A stretch of DNA of 64,000 nucleotides from Coccinella septempunctata (GCF_907165205.1 NC_058198.1:2726001-2790000), one strand, 5' to 3'; shown: positions 1-13,839, counted from the first letter of the stretch. Made by a program: numbers and translations. Notes: generated from the letters alone by a model not told the origin.

Positions 1-236
1 TCCAATTCGTCAATTAAAATCTATGTACTTTCAAGATCGTTCATGTTTCACAATACATTGAAAATGCCTCAACTCTCGCCTATGCAACCACTTCTATGGG
101 TTTATCCCATTACTTAACGAATTCAAAATAGATTTCAATATGTTAGAAACAAGAGATCCAACAGAGCACCTCCATCCATAGTTCATTCACAGATATAACT
201 ATTTCGAACATGACCAACCGCGTTTTTGTACTCCAT

Positions 237-3200
237 TTACATTTCGTCCTTATCAAACTTCTGCTTTTTCGGGGACTGTTGATTAGTCACGTCAGCAGTT
301 CTTTTTACCGCTTGCTTGTTCGCCTGAGTATCTAAAAAAAAAGGTATGTTTAACGGTGAGGTTAAAATATGTATGTATTATGTTGTTCAGTCAAGCTTAC
401 CTTGCAACCACCTCACTTGTGTAGCAGGCCCATAACCTTTATCGTTTTTGGCGGCAATACGGAATATAATAGCCGCTTTCGTTGTTGTGTCTAAGTGCGC
501 AGCAGCCAGAGATGAATTTGGAACAACACAAGAGTTACTTGGGCCGCAGTAAACTCGGACGAATGCAAGTTGAGATAATGGATTCGATTTTTCCTAAAAA
601 AAAAAAAGAGAATTCATCAGTTATCACAGTCAGTGAAGGACATTTACGTACTTTTCCTTTCACAGCTAAATACACAGAATACTCCAAAATGTCTCCTTGA
701 TTTGCATTTGGCGGTTCCCAAGATAAATGTGCTCCATCTGCAGCTTTGGCGATTTTAATTGCGTTAGGCGCACCGGGAAAACCAGGGAGGCAAGTTTTAA
801 AAGCGGAAATCTGAAAATTATGCAATTAATCCAGGTATTCATTATTACAGAAATAAAGTAGCTTATATCGTTGACTCACTGACATAGCGAGCGTTCAAAT
901 AAATTCGTTGTCAAGTAGATTATGAAATTTCAACAGATGACTTTTTGTCAAAATTCCATAGCCTTCTTGCCAGTGCAAATCTTTTTGGAAAGCTCGTCAT
1001 TTGACAGTATTTTCCTACACTGAGATCAGACCATGTGTTTCAAGGGCCTTGCAGATATGACCTACCTCACTCCAATCTCCTCTACCTACTCCGTTTATAG
1101 CGGCAACTCTGAATTTGTAGGCGGTGCCTGGCTCTAGGGTGAATTTCTGATATTGCGTTAGATCAGGTAAATTTTCTACAGTCATTTTGGATGTATCCTC
1201 GTTGAATAAGTAATAGCTTTGTACATCACAGGAATTTCCTTTGATGAAACCAACCGTGAACCACTGCTCTTTATCAGCTGGTTCGGTGGGAGAGTTTGCA
1301 GCAATCTGAGGCTGCAGAATTGATTAGTGTTTAATTAGAACCAATTATTGAGGAATGAATCACTGAGAAAACTGTATCAAAACATATTCGGTTTGTTATC
1401 TCACCTTTTCTTCTTCCTTAACTGATGGTTCTGTCATATTTTCACTGTCCATGAGTTCCTTCTGATGATCCAAAGCAGCCGACGCCAATGCCGACAGAGC
1501 ATCGTCCGAGTCCTCTTTCTTGATTTCATCAGCCATAAGTACTGGAATTTGTTGATTTTTCGCGAACGAGTCATATCCATGCTCAGATTCTGAAAAAAAA
1601 AGATCTAATAAGAGCGAAATATTCGTTTTAAAATATGAAGACATACCCAATCCACTCTTAATATCTACAGGTTGATTCTTTACAAAGCTATCATTGAATG
1701 ATTCAGCTTTCAAAGGCTCCAACTCGGAAGCCTCCATTTTTTCATCGGGAACCTCAGGTTCGCTCTTAACTGTTCCATCATCCGAGCTGATACTTTCTTC
1801 AGGTGTCAAAGTGGCAGGTTGAACATCTGGTTCCCCGTTATTGTCTTTGTTGCCACCGCGTAAACCCAGTGACCAGACAGGTCTTGGAATGATCGTAATT
1901 TCAAGATCTGTGTTCGACAGTATAGGTGATCCTCCTTTCAATCCTACAAGATCTGAGTAACTTGAACAACCTCCCGCAAGTCCACTGGCAGTTTCCATTG
2001 GAGTTACGGCTTCTGTAGGAAGTGGCGTTTCCACTGGTGGATCGTCGGCAGGAGTTATCATTTCAGCGGCTTTGAGGAGTTCCTCGTTGCTCTGGGGAAC
2101 CTCCTCCTTTTCAGGCTCTGGATCGATAAGACCTGCTTCTGCTGCCAGAGCGGCCAGTGCAGCATCGGTAGTGGCCGGACCATCAAAGGAAGTTGAAGCT
2201 GTGGATCACCGAAAATCAGAAATTGCCGTAACAAACGCAAATTATCGCATTACCAATAGTTGCTGAAGGTTGTTTTGGTCTTGAAACAACCATCAGTTTA
2301 GGCTGTTCCACATGGTTTGTTGAAAGGGAAGCTGCCGGCAATCTAACTATTTTACCCACACCCTGAGGCTGCTGAACCAACGTCAACGTTTTATTTCCAC
2401 TAGCCATTTGTACGGTTACCGGTTTTCCCCCAATCATAACTTGTTTCTGAAATAACGAGATTGTTCATCGATTTGTTCGATTCAATATACCGAAAACTAT
2501 GACTCACTTTGGCTAAGGTTATATTTTTCTGGGCCCCTACTGGCATCTGTATGGTGATAGGCTTAGTCAATTTCACGTTCTGTAACCCCGTTATGCTAGT
2601 TGTGGTGGATGGCAGAACATTTAATGTTGTTGTTTTTAAAGGTACGTTAACTGTTTGTGCATTAGTTAGAGTCTGTATAGTACGGAGTCCTGCAAAAATT
2701 ATGGAATGTATTACACCCAAAAAAATTTCCCCAATGACAGGAAATTAGGAATACAATTGAAATGCGAGGTGTTTAGGAAATTCAATCAATATAGCGAGGT
2801 GAAGATATTATGGGGGAGGAAGCTCCATCACAAAGTACTACAAAGTTCTACCATGATGATCTACTTTTGTGACATTCAATTGAAAATACTTCAGTGATTG
2901 GAGAAAATAAAAATACATTTTCAATGAAACAAGTTGCGTACTTGTCATCTAGACTGAAATGTCTAGTAATTCTAAAACTTTGTCGCCTAAATTTCAGCGT
3001 CATTATAAATAAACAAAGAGAAAAATCAAACTGCATGTACATAGATTATCAACATTAGAAATTAAATGATTTATTTCCAAAGACTACTACACAAATTATT
3101 TTGCAAAATTATTTATAAATTGTTCTCTTTTCCTTCATTTCACCTCTGCCTGTGAACTGCACCATTTCTAGTCTTCAGGAACTCAGAAATGGGGGAAACA

Positions 3201-6200
3201 AATGGGATTGGGTAAAACATGGTACTCTGCAAATAAGGAAATGGAAAATGAGAGGACAGAAAGGAGATTAATATGACACTGGGAAAAATAATGAATTCAA
3301 CAGTTACACAATAAAAGATTTGAATGGCACCTAATAAACATCATAAAAAAAAATTGCATACCTGTTCCAGAACTGACAACCAATACTTGTTGATTATTCA
3401 GTGTCGGTATTTGACCAGTGGCAGTCTTTGAAAGAACAAGTTTCCCTGTAGCCTTATTCATCTGAATCATGTTCGAAGGAATTGTTTTGACAGTGGTCAG
3501 CATCTGTTTGTTGCTAGTGTTAGCAGGTACTATTTTGACAACTGTGTTCTTCGATTGCTGGGGTAATACACCTGATATCTTGGATTGTACCAAGTTTGTA
3601 TTTTTGGGCAAGGTGGCCAAAGTCATACCAGTGCTGGTTTTCACCAAGGTCACTACTTGTTGTGGAACACTACTCTTCTGAATAACATTGGGTCCCTTTT
3701 GTATTAGTACTTGTTTGGGACTACCCTATAAAATGACACCAAGACATAGTTCATAACAGTTTTTAGAAAAGTCAAAAATCTATAAAACCAACAAAATAAA
3801 ATGCAAGACAAATTACCTGTGCAGGAGGCGCCTGTCTAACAGTTGCTGCGTTGACCGGCGTTTGAATACGGATATTTTGGGTCGCTGGAAATATCCAAAT
3901 GTTAAATGAAGAGTTGTACAACTACACAATGTTTTTACTCACGTTTGATAACTGGGGCAATGATTTTGGGAACGGCATGCTGCTGAGATTTAAGTGTAGC
4001 AGATCCGGTCGGACTATTTATAATATGATGTCCCGGCGACTGTCCTTGTTTCGGTGATATGAGAAGCGGGGGAGGGGCATTGGTCTGTGTTGGAACAGGG
4101 AGCTTAGTGACTCCTGTTGAAGGAAGTTCATACTTCTGAATCTATAAACAATAACAGAAAAGATTTCATTACTAACTCAGATCATCCCATAATATTCAAA
4201 TTTGTTCACAAATACTGTGGTATATTCACCTGGAGTATATAGGTTTGACCAGAGGGCATAGCCATCCAATTAACCTCTAATGAATGTGTGGCTGCCTTTA
4301 CAAGAGACACCCTGTTTGGTGCTGCTGGCTTATCAACCTCTAAATACCAAAGGTCCTTACAACACACTTGATTTTTCCATGTTTTACGGTATCCATCACG
4401 ACCTGACCAAATATAAAGCCTAGTGCTAATGCCAACAGCACAGTGTCCAGCACGTGCACATGGCATGTTTTCTTCACTATCTTGTTTCAAGTTGATGTCA
4501 TCCCAATTCATTGTTTCTAGAAAAAATAATACTCTAAAACTAAGCATATAAGTTCTAAACAGTATTTGAAGTAAAAGTTGAAAAAATTTATAGCTCCAAG
4601 AAGGAGTTTGATCCACTAGGAATGGACATTCTCATAAAAAATCTTACCCAAATTCAGGCAGGCCATTGTGGATGTACATTCCCATTTAGTCTCATTAGCT
4701 GTTTTAGAATCTTCTGCAGGAACCCAACCACCAAATATAAACATTCGGTGTCCAATGAGAGTGGCCGTGTGGAGAGACCTAGGAAGAGGGGCCACACCAT
4801 TCACTTGTGGCCTAGACCATGTCATGTTATCAATATCTAAAAACCATAAATCCCCTAACCTACATCCACTCATTCCTCCATATATAACCAGGAAGGATTT
4901 ACCCTTGCTTTTGTCAGAATATGCAACACCTAAAAATAATTCACATTGAGGGCACACATGAGCACAGCATGATTTTGTGTTGAATTGGAGTTTTTGAATG
5001 ACCTTATGATTTAAACTATATAAGAAAGAGTTCCTGAGTGTAATTCTTGAAATAACCATATCATTCAATATCAATCTACAATGCACCTCTAGCAATACAA
5101 TTTTTTTTTTCATTTCAATCGGTGGAAACTTGATGATAGCACTGATCTGATGTGATTTTACAACTAATCTTTACTTTCTTCTTAAGAGCTTGGAAAGACA
5201 GTGTAATGCATGTATCACTGTTATAGGCTCGAAGCAGTATTGTGTGCATCAACATATTCTTAAAATGTTCATAAACAACAATCAGTTCAGGTGTTCAGGA
5301 AGAAAACAAATGAATACACAGTATGCTGAAGTAGGTCAAATACTTGATATTTGTAAAATATAGATATAATATGTAGCAAAATTACTAGGTTTCAAATAAC
5401 AACAATACATATATGTTAAATTCAACACCTTACCTGTGTGAGATTCCCTAGGTGGTGGACAAGGACCATTTGTCATGGGAATATCCCACTGCACAGGTGT
5501 TGTGTGAATGTCTAAGGTATAAAGGTCATTTAGATAGCGTGGCACGTTATTTTTGGGGTCTATGCTTTCGTTGGCCAGCCCACCAAACAAATATACTTTC
5601 GAATCTACAATGGTGAAGCTATGACCCAACCTTGGACATGGTGAAGGTCCGGATTTAGGTTTTTTTGGCTTCAGCTGCTTCCACTCCCACTTTGAAGCCT
5701 GCAAGGATCATTTTCAGATGAAAAATTACATCTGTTGTACTAAAAACTTAATGGCTTGGACAAAAAGAAAGCAATATCTGAATGTAAATGGACAACATTG
5801 TTTTCTGACATACAACGTCATGATGAATTATGTTAGTGCAATGCCTAAACGGTACAGGTTGACAAAATGGACAGCCTCAATTCAATGGCTGATAATTTTT
5901 TACCTGGAGTTCATATAATTCATTGCTATATTTTCCGTACTCCACCATTCCACCAAATACAAGTAGTCTGGTCCCCTCTACAACAAATCCATAAGCAGCA
6001 CATCCTGGGGGTACATCCCCTTTGATAACAGGGACAAACCATTGGTTTGTAGCTATAAAATTTTGATAGTTGTAGCAATTTGAAGACTGCTGGGTAGTGA
6101 ATACTACTTTTCCAGAAACAAATATTCATTTCATACATTTTTGCATTTTTAACACAAAAATGATATGAAAGATAAAAAATACAAAAAGCCTCAACATTTT

Positions 6201-6642
6201 TCTGGCAAACTGAAATCTCCAGTTTTTTGAATTCTGAAAATATTTGCATATATAGCAGGTATTCTTGAAGAATCTAGAAAATTGTCAAAAATTATAACAT
6301 TAAAGACGCCATTACTATAATATTTAGGGAAACTGGAGAAATGACATTTGATGAATACATAAACATAATGATAAAGTCAATTTTCAATTTGTAAACAGAA
6401 AATTAATGGAAAAGTGTAAGTATCAGAATTTCATTCATAAGACATATACTTCAAAAAATGTCTTACATGGAGAAAGGCATACCTGTATTGTAAACATGCA
6501 ACTCGTCTACGATTCCTTCATTTCCACCCCCGAAAACTACCATCAAGTCTTTAATAGCAACAGCACGATGTCCATGCCTTGGTCTTGGCTGGGGGCCCGT
6601 AGGATTAGCCACATATTTCCACACTAACGCCTTACCCGCCAT
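237..6642 (-). CDS. Hcf: Host cell factor (HCF-1/HCF-2 family), complete 16-exon gene
   Basis: HCF is a nuclear scaffold that links DNA-bound factors to chromatin modifiers such as SET1/MLL and, in flies, ATAC acetyltransferase (family knowledge). I derived the exons from frame, GT/AG sites and similarity: 6483-6642, 5904-6052, 5434-5698, 4648-4929, 4230-4516, 3943-4141, 3817-3884, 3362-3725, 2508-2689, 2254-2446, 1647-2198, 1405-1589, 1066-1311, 652-810, 401-593, 237-331. They sum to 3579 nt, 1192 aa plus TAA, with every phase matching. Residues 1-350 form the Kelch propeller (motifs PRPRHGHRAV, CPRLGHSF, PPPRESHTG, LPRSLHTATL, RARAGHCAV). Residues 355-400 match the first half of the split fibronectin-III unit. 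Residues 400-960 are a Thr/Gln/Val-rich then acidic linker, and about 965-1160 are the two C-terminal FN3 domains. A basic tail (KRTADV...SPKKQK) is the likely NLS. The start at 6642 is the first ATG before the Kelch sequence. The protein is much shorter than human HCF-1 (about 2000 aa) because the linker is short. Confidence 0.95.
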
Positions 6643-7024
6643 TATGTTATCACATTGCACAGATACATTGCCAAAATAAATCAAATTTGAATTTCATACG
6701 GTTGAAATTTCCAGAACATTCCGAATGACTTTTTCACATGTCTAAAAGTTCACTTCGGCTACCGATTATTATTTACCTATTCAAAAACAAGCCTTGATAG
6801 AAAATGTTTCTACTGCTACGCCAATAAATAAAATCAAAGCGGCAAAACGTTATAATGCAAAATTGTGTCTCAGTTGATAAGTAAGATACCAATGATAACG
6901 ACCCGGCCGAGGAAAACTGTGCGACATCTGCGTGTCGACTATAAAAATAGCATATTTCCTGCAAACGGAGACATAGATGGCGCTGACGCTTATTTTGTGA
7001 ACAATATATATTTACATATATGGA

Positions 7025-7063
7025 GGGTACCATGGAGGTTTCCTACCTCCATAGAGGGTACCC
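7025..7063. repeat. Short inverted repeat built on GGGTACC/ATGGAGGT
   Basis: ATGGAGGT (7032-7039) is mirrored by ACCTCCAT (7045-7052) across a five-base loop. The outer GGGTACC and GGGTACCC segments extend the pairing with a three-base bulge. Related TATGGAG/GGGTACC words recur nearby around 7019, 7051, 7140 and 7727, which suggests fragments of one small palindromic repeat family. Confidence 0.55.
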
Positions 7064-7718
7064 CCAACAGAATACTAATATACCCCCATAAATGGATTAA
7101 AGAGTATAGAGTCTGTTACCTAACATCTCTATAATCCTTGCTGTAGAGGATACCCCCCATATCATATTAGGACCAAAGATATAATCTTTGATAAGGACCA
7201 TAATGAGGATAGGTAAAGCGCCACTATCCATAGCTTGCAGAGAAGTGAATAAATTTCGCATTTTTAGGAGGTCAAGCTATCTGAACTGAAGCCATGGTAT
7301 CTGCAGCCACAATGGTGCGTTATTCAGAAAACCAACTGTTGCCTAAGACCCTAGGTAACTTTTCGCCAAACGATATCAAAATAGATCATTTTTATTTCAA
7401 ATTACGCAACTTTTCATGTATAATCTTTAGATCTTTGGTTGCACAGCGGGTCGATTCATGCAGCGGTACTAATACTTAGGAAAGGGACCAATCTAATGGG
7501 AAGACGACGATCATATGAGCTCCATCTGCCTATCAGATGGTTCCTTTCTTATGTCTTAAGTAATGCTGCATAAACCGACCAAGAGTGTCGCATCATCTAC
7601 ATGTCCTCAATGGGTGTGAAGTGATGCATACGGATCTTAGGAGCTAAATTCAGTATATTTGCACTCTGCATAGGTCCACGAGACAAAACTGTCTTTTAGA
7701 ACTAGAGGCAGAGACATG

Positions 7719-7768
7719 GTTTGTCTTATGGAGAGTAGAGAGTCTCTCTACCCTCCATAGTTTGTCTT
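7719..7768. repeat. 32-bp near-perfect palindrome flanked by exact 9-bp direct repeats
   Basis: The palindrome occupies 7728-7759: one arm reads ATGGAGAGTAGAGAG, the other reads CTCTCTACCCTCCAT, with one mismatch and almost no loop. GTTTGTCTT lies directly before it (7719-7727) and again directly after it (7760-7768). This is the layout expected of a tiny insertion with target-site duplication, although no known transposon of this size is recognised. Confidence 0.6.
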
Positions 7769-10157
7769 GTATAAGTTTTATAACCCTAATGGCGTAATGA
7801 AACCGAAGTTTCTCCACAAATTCTTTGACAAGCTCATAGCTGCGAAGTAAACATTCATGGGAGTTTCAAGCTTTACGTCTAAATTCATAAATATCTCGGC
7901 AAATCGAGCGTTTTCGCGGTAATATGAAGGTTATGCGCACTAAATAGTATTTTTTTATACAAGGATGACTGGGTTTATTGTAAACAATGATGAAACTGTG
8001 AAATAATACTATATTTTTCTCTCGAAACAACTTCACAGAATCCTAATGAACATATTCAAGTAATGGAATCTTATAAAATGGAAACTCACATTTGACCCAC
8101 AAATAGCACCTTTAGTTTTGTGACGTCAGAGTTCATGAAATACTAATTCATTACAAATATCACTTTTCATTTTAATATCTCTACAAATATTAAAAAAATA
8201 ACAATTTCATTTCACATTTAAATTGATGAATTATTTAGAAGGAGCCATTGAACCTAGGTGTATTTTAGTTGTTTAGAGATATTCCAAATTATTATGTATT
8301 CAAAATTTTTACACTTCATTATATACAATATTTACAATTTTCAATCAACCAAGAATCTATATGGCGTTTACGAATTTTATAAAGTCAATCAGAATAATCA
8401 CGAATTTCAACCGGAATTGTGTAATTTAAATGAATTTCACATATATACAAAAAAATAGTGGTGATCTTAGGAATACAAAAAAATTTCCTAATACTCACTG
8501 GGTATGATAATGGTAGTGATAAAAATATAGTAGAATGTTATCACACTGGTAAATGTCAAAAAGAACTTCTTATTAATCCAGTTTAAAAAAAAAAACAAAA
8601 TATATCAAAATATATAACATACATATACAAAAAACATTTAAATTTTTCAATAGTAAAAAGATAAATAAAAAAGCTTGAAATTATTGTAGCCACATCTTTA
8701 TGAAAGTTCAAGCTATTCATATCAATTATTTATAACCTGGAAAAGAAAAAATGAAAAACATTAGAAATCACATTCAAAGCAACTGATGAATAGAGGAATC
8801 TGTTGAAAAAAAAATCAAATTCGATCCAGGTAAAGCTGTTCTATTGAGCTAAACCTGCCAAAGAATGTTCAAGAGTTAAAAATTGATTGAATCCAAAGCA
8901 TTTCGATCACCAAAGTGTAAATTAAACAATAACCATTCAAAAGAAAGTCGCAATGAAGTTGATCCCAAAAGAATGTCTTATACTTTTATCTAGTCATTAA
9001 AATGTTTGATGTTGTCTGGCTGTACCATCAATTAGGCCTTGAAAATATCTGCTATTTATGATGTATTTTATAGAATGGGAATTAAATAGTGATTTGAAGT
9101 AATAAGAAATTTCTTTATGAAAAGCCAAGGAATAAATATTATATACATAAATATAAAATCAAAAATTACACTCAGGACCACTAAATCAGTGGATAACTTT
9201 CAGCTATTGGTGTCGAAACAGAATTGTACCGAAAGGTACTCTGAATTGAATCATATTTGAAGAAATTTATAAGTAACAAATGGAAAACTTAGTTCCAACA
9301 CTGAAATGATCGGAATAGAGATGCAGGAAAAACTATTCTCTATAAATAAATAGGATTATCATAAATATGACTGAAGGAGTGTGATGATGCATTGATTCAA
9401 AAGAAAGGGACTACTAGACAAAAGACAACTGACACATGCCTGAATTTCAGCAACTATCTTCAATTCGAAATGTGATACATTTCACTCCAACCAGTTAGTA
9501 AATCATCGTTACATTAAAGACTTTTGATTTTACCTAAGAATGTAAAGAATAGGTGCATTTGTATATTCAGAAGTTATTTTTTTATGTATGTAGTTCTATT
9601 GGTGGCCTTTTTCCCCTCCACCTCACACAAAATTGAAGTAATTATTGATAAACATGAAATGTTCCAATCACAAGGAAGATTTGGTACAAATGGAATTTCA
9701 TCAGTTAATAATCTTTATCAAATTAATACTCATCAAATTGACTATATCACAATTTGGTGGTGGAGGTCAAGAAACATTTCCAATATAAGGCATGATTCCT
9801 AGGAGTATATAAGAATATTTTTGGTGTAATAAGCTACATTACATACAACTATAACAGGCAATGAAAAAAAATTGTCAGGTCATTGTAACTTGTTCGAAAT
9901 TCAATAGCAGGTAACTCTACCTGAAAATGCTTTTATCTAGCATAGGATCTTAGATGAAGATCTGAAAGCTAAAGGATATTTCTAAGTTAAGGGTTCGTCC
10001 TCCTTTTTTCAACACCCGACATATCCAAACTGATTATCTCAAAAATGTAAAATAAGCTTCAAGTTGCGATCTTGGAAATAAATTAAGTATGTACATATAA
10101 AATTTTTGATTTGATTGGGGATATTCTGAACGGGGATCCAGTTCAAAAAAGCGACTG

Positions 10158-13100
10158 TTATATGTGGGGATCACACTTCTTCATGTGTTTCAAAATATCC
10201 CCTAGGACATCTGACGATTGAGGCAAACCAGGCTGGATTATTCTGTTTAACTTCTTTTCCGTTTTGAATTTGAAAGGCGAAACGAGATTAGTGCCGATTT
10301 GTTGCCTTTTTACAGGTGTATGTATCACAGAAGTGTCACTTTTATCTTCCGAACAACCATCGGTTTTTTCAATACTGAAGGTGGTGGAACTTACTTTTGC
10401 TGGACTCAATTTGTTTGAATTTGACAATGGATTCAAAACATGCTTTGTAGGAGAAATAGGGTTTTTGGGAGATTCAGGAATTTTACAACCTTCTGAAGAC
10501 TTCCTGTATTCTTCATTTTGTTTGCCATTACTGTTACTATGTGCTGAATGAGTTTTTGCTTTTTTATCCTGTTCCTTAGTATGTTTATCATATCTATGCT
10601 TAAGATGGTGACTCTTCGATTTATCCCTATATTTATCATGATCCTTATGCTTATTAGAAGAATGTGATGATTTGTGATTTTTATCTTTATTATTAGTTTT
10701 GTGTGAAGAATTATCATGCCGGTTTTTAGATTTCTCTTTGTCTCTGTCTCTTTTGTCCTTATTTTTGTCCTTGATAATATCTTTCTGTGATGATATACAA
10801 GTAGTGAAATCAAGCTTTTGCTTTATTTTCTCAGATTCAGAGGACTTTTTATGTTTTGATTTTTCGTGTTTATGGGCATGGCTTGATTTTTCAAATGTTC
10901 CCACTTGATCCTTGTGAATGTGAGGTGAATATTGCTTAAGCCTCACATGCCAAGCTGAAAATACAGTAAATATAGTGGCAGTCAAAATTTTAAGAATGAA
11001 TATCAGTGACACACAGGACATACCTATACTTGTCACAGCAGACACTGTTCTAAATTGGTGAATTATATTTCTGGGTAAAAAATATATATCATTATCATAT
11101 AAATTTATTCTAGCATATTCTATATTCTCTCTGCGTAACTGGTTCAATTTGGCATCTTCTATCCATGTAACACACTGAAAAAATAATGGTATAGACTATC
11201 CAAATATTTTTCAAAACAAATTTATTCATATGGATCACAAACCTGTGAAATTGGAGGTTCATGAAGATCTAGCTGCAATTTTTCTGATAGAATATCGAAA
11301 TCCTTGGCAGAAAAAGCAATGACATCCTTAGTTATTCTATTTATTGATCCCTCGTTTTTTCCACCATGAATTGCTTTGAGAATCCCCACTGCAGCAGTTG
11401 TTTTCCTGTCTAAACCAGCATCAACATGATCTGCATGAGCTTTAGTTCTATCTTCAAATAGATGTTCCCTTGCTTCTGACATTCTTGGTAAATACTGTAG
11501 ATTTCGTAATTCATTTATGCCAGTCCTAAAATATGCTTTTTTAAAATAAACCTTCTTACAATCATTTATGCAGATACTCTATAAATTTTAAAATACCTCT
11601 TTCTTTTCACGGGGGTTTTTGTATCAACTGTAGGAACAAGCTGTTCACCAGGCCGACACCAAACTATTGGGCCATCATTGGATTCTGATGGTAACATTTT
11701 ATTACAACTTGAAAGATTTCCCCATGGCATAACCTTGAAATTGAATTCATTAAAAATGAAAATAGAAATAGAGAGACAATGATAGAAATATGAATAATAT
11801 ATATTAAAGAAAATGCTTTTCAGTTCGTAATACTGGTAGAGAAAATTCAGATTTCAGGGAGTTAACGAAATAAAATAATTTTGACAGAATAAATATAACA
11901 ATAATGAAGTGAAAATTACTTACTAAACGAAGAAAGGGGTTTTCCTCCAATTTCTCTAAAATATCAGGAAAATAGCCGCCAACTTCTTCATGAGCAGTAC
12001 CAACAATGCTAATCTGATGAAGAGGTCCATACCTATAAGTACCTTTATCATAAGTTTTCTTAACATTTTCGTTGTAGACAGAAAGTGTTGTTGTTTCAAT
12101 GTCGGAACTCTTACTGAGTAAACCATTATGAACTGTCAAATTTGGATAACGATCAGCCATATATTGTAAAATATCTGGAAGATACTTAGCAGACCCATGC
12201 ACTATTGCAATAACAAATTTAGCATGGCCCTTTGAATCCTCTTCGAAGGCAAGTTTAAAAAATTCATAAGCTAAATTTTTCATTTCAGATGAATTGAGAT
12301 GTTTAATCTCATCATTATACATTCTCAGTATTTTGGCACCACCATTTGAGTGTGTCTCTATATGATAATATTTTCGATACTTCAATGAAGAATCGCTAGG
12401 AGGGTAACTGTAGTTTCCATCTGTTAACAAACGTGGTTTTCTATCTGATGATCTATGATGCCTCCTGCTGGAAGAATGACTCTTCTTTTTATCATCATGC
12501 CTATTGTGACTGTGCTTATATTTCTCTTCCTTACTTTTCTCTTGTTTCAGTGATTCTTTACATGCTTGTAAATTTCTGAAATCTATTTTGGGTAATTTAG
12601 AAGGATTATCATTATTATCTGCAGATAAGGCTCTTTTAAGGCCTCGTTTTGGTTTTTCCATACTATCTACAGATCTTGTTCTAGCTTTTCTTGGACTTGG
12701 TTCAATTTCAATACTTGTTCCTGACTCGGAACTGGATACCCTCAAGTCGTGCTTTTTTAAATTTGCATTTGTCTGCTCCTCTATTGCAGTTAAGAGATCA
12801 ATGCCTTTTTTCCCTTCCAATAATTTATAATCTAGTTTCTCAATCAGTTGAGAACAAATTTTCTTCTTTGGTTTAGTTATATTACCAACAAATAAAGATT
12901 CTTTTTTTTCTTTGTCAACACAAAGGCCTTGGTCTCTTGTACTGTTAGATAGATCCAAATCAGATATCTGTCGTACAGTACCGTTATTGCAGAAATCATC
13001 ACAGCCATTTTTTAAAGACAAATTCAAATTATCAGGAGTTGTGGAACTCACACTCACCAAATCACTAATTGAATCACTGTTGTTATCAACGTTCACTTTG

Positions 13101-13648
13101 AAGTTATTTTTTTCCAAGCATACCGAGTCGCACTCATTAAAGTTTTCCTTATCACATTCTTGTTTAATAATGCAATTCAATTCAATTTTAGTGAAATCTT
13201 GTTGAAAACACGTCCTCCCATTTTCCAGCAGATCTGTCATAGGTTTTGGAGCTGTATCCCATTCCATTTCAACATGCTCTTTCTCAAGAGAATCTTTAGC
13301 CGATACAACAAAATCCAACCCAGCTTTGTAATCCTCCATTTCATTCTTTCCTTCAATCTTAATTGAATCTTCACTATTATTCACACCTGAATCAGGCATT
13401 TCCTTAACGAAATGACCTAAAATTCCAAAAACTTATAAGTTATAGAAATGACAACAACACTCGAGAACCATACTCTTTCCATTGAATAATCCATTAACAT
13501 GAGCACTCTGGTTATCAGTGAGTTCATGCGACTTCAGAACAGAGTCCAGGCCTGTATTTACTACATTGGTCTTTGTGGAAAAAGCAGCATTCTCGTCTAA
13601 ATGACTTTTATTTTCATCTTCACCAGTAGATTCTTCACTAGACGCCAT
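10158..13648 (-). CDS. RSBN1: RSBN1/KDM9-like (round spermatid basic protein 1 family), complete 6-exon gene
   Basis: Exons derived from frame and splice sites: 13474-13648, 11924-13416, 11597-11733, 11243-11525, 11024-11174, 10158-10954. They total 3036 nt (1011 aa plus stop), with all phases consistent. The start is the ATG at 13648 (MASSEES). Residues 1-345 are acidic, Ser/Asn-rich and not conserved. About 345-386 is a Lys/His/Ser basic stretch. About 386-765 is the conserved core, with blocks such as KYRKYYHIETHSNGGA, DKGTYRYGPLHQISIVGTAH, EEVGGYFPD, LFEDRTKAHADHVDAGLD, LQLDLHEPPISQ and RNIIHQFRTVSAV that match vertebrate RSBN1. The family includes C. elegans DPY-21, a JmjC-type H4K20me2 demethylase, so a nuclear Fe(II)/2-oxoglutarate demethylase role is inferred; the HVD within AHADHVD is a candidate HxD iron ligand pair, but I cannot confirm the fold. 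The last 150-200 residues include a long Lys/His/Asp/Ser low-complexity tail. Confidence 0.93.
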
Positions 13649-13839
13649 ACTGTCGAATGCAACTTATTTTTCTTTCATAAGGATTAATAGCTCATTTATG
13701 TATTAGTTGAAGATTTCAGCTACATTTTGACCTCACTTTGGATATATTATCCACTTGCAGGTTGTGTCACCCGATAAACGTGATTTTGAATGTTTTGAAT
13801 ATCCAAAATTAGTCAACACTCTCTTGCCGCCATACTTAC

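Larger units (their letters stand above)
6643..10157. other. Intergenic: HCF promoter side and RSBN1 3' side, hairpin-rich
   Basis: No coding region is supported here. The part next to 6642 must hold the HCF promoter and 5' UTR, and the AT-rich part from about 8100 to 10157 is likely to contain the RSBN1 3' UTR; I could not fix a TSS or poly(A) site. Between 7000 and 7800 there are several short inverted repeats, listed separately. Short ORFs in the stretch look random in composition. Confidence 0.5.
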
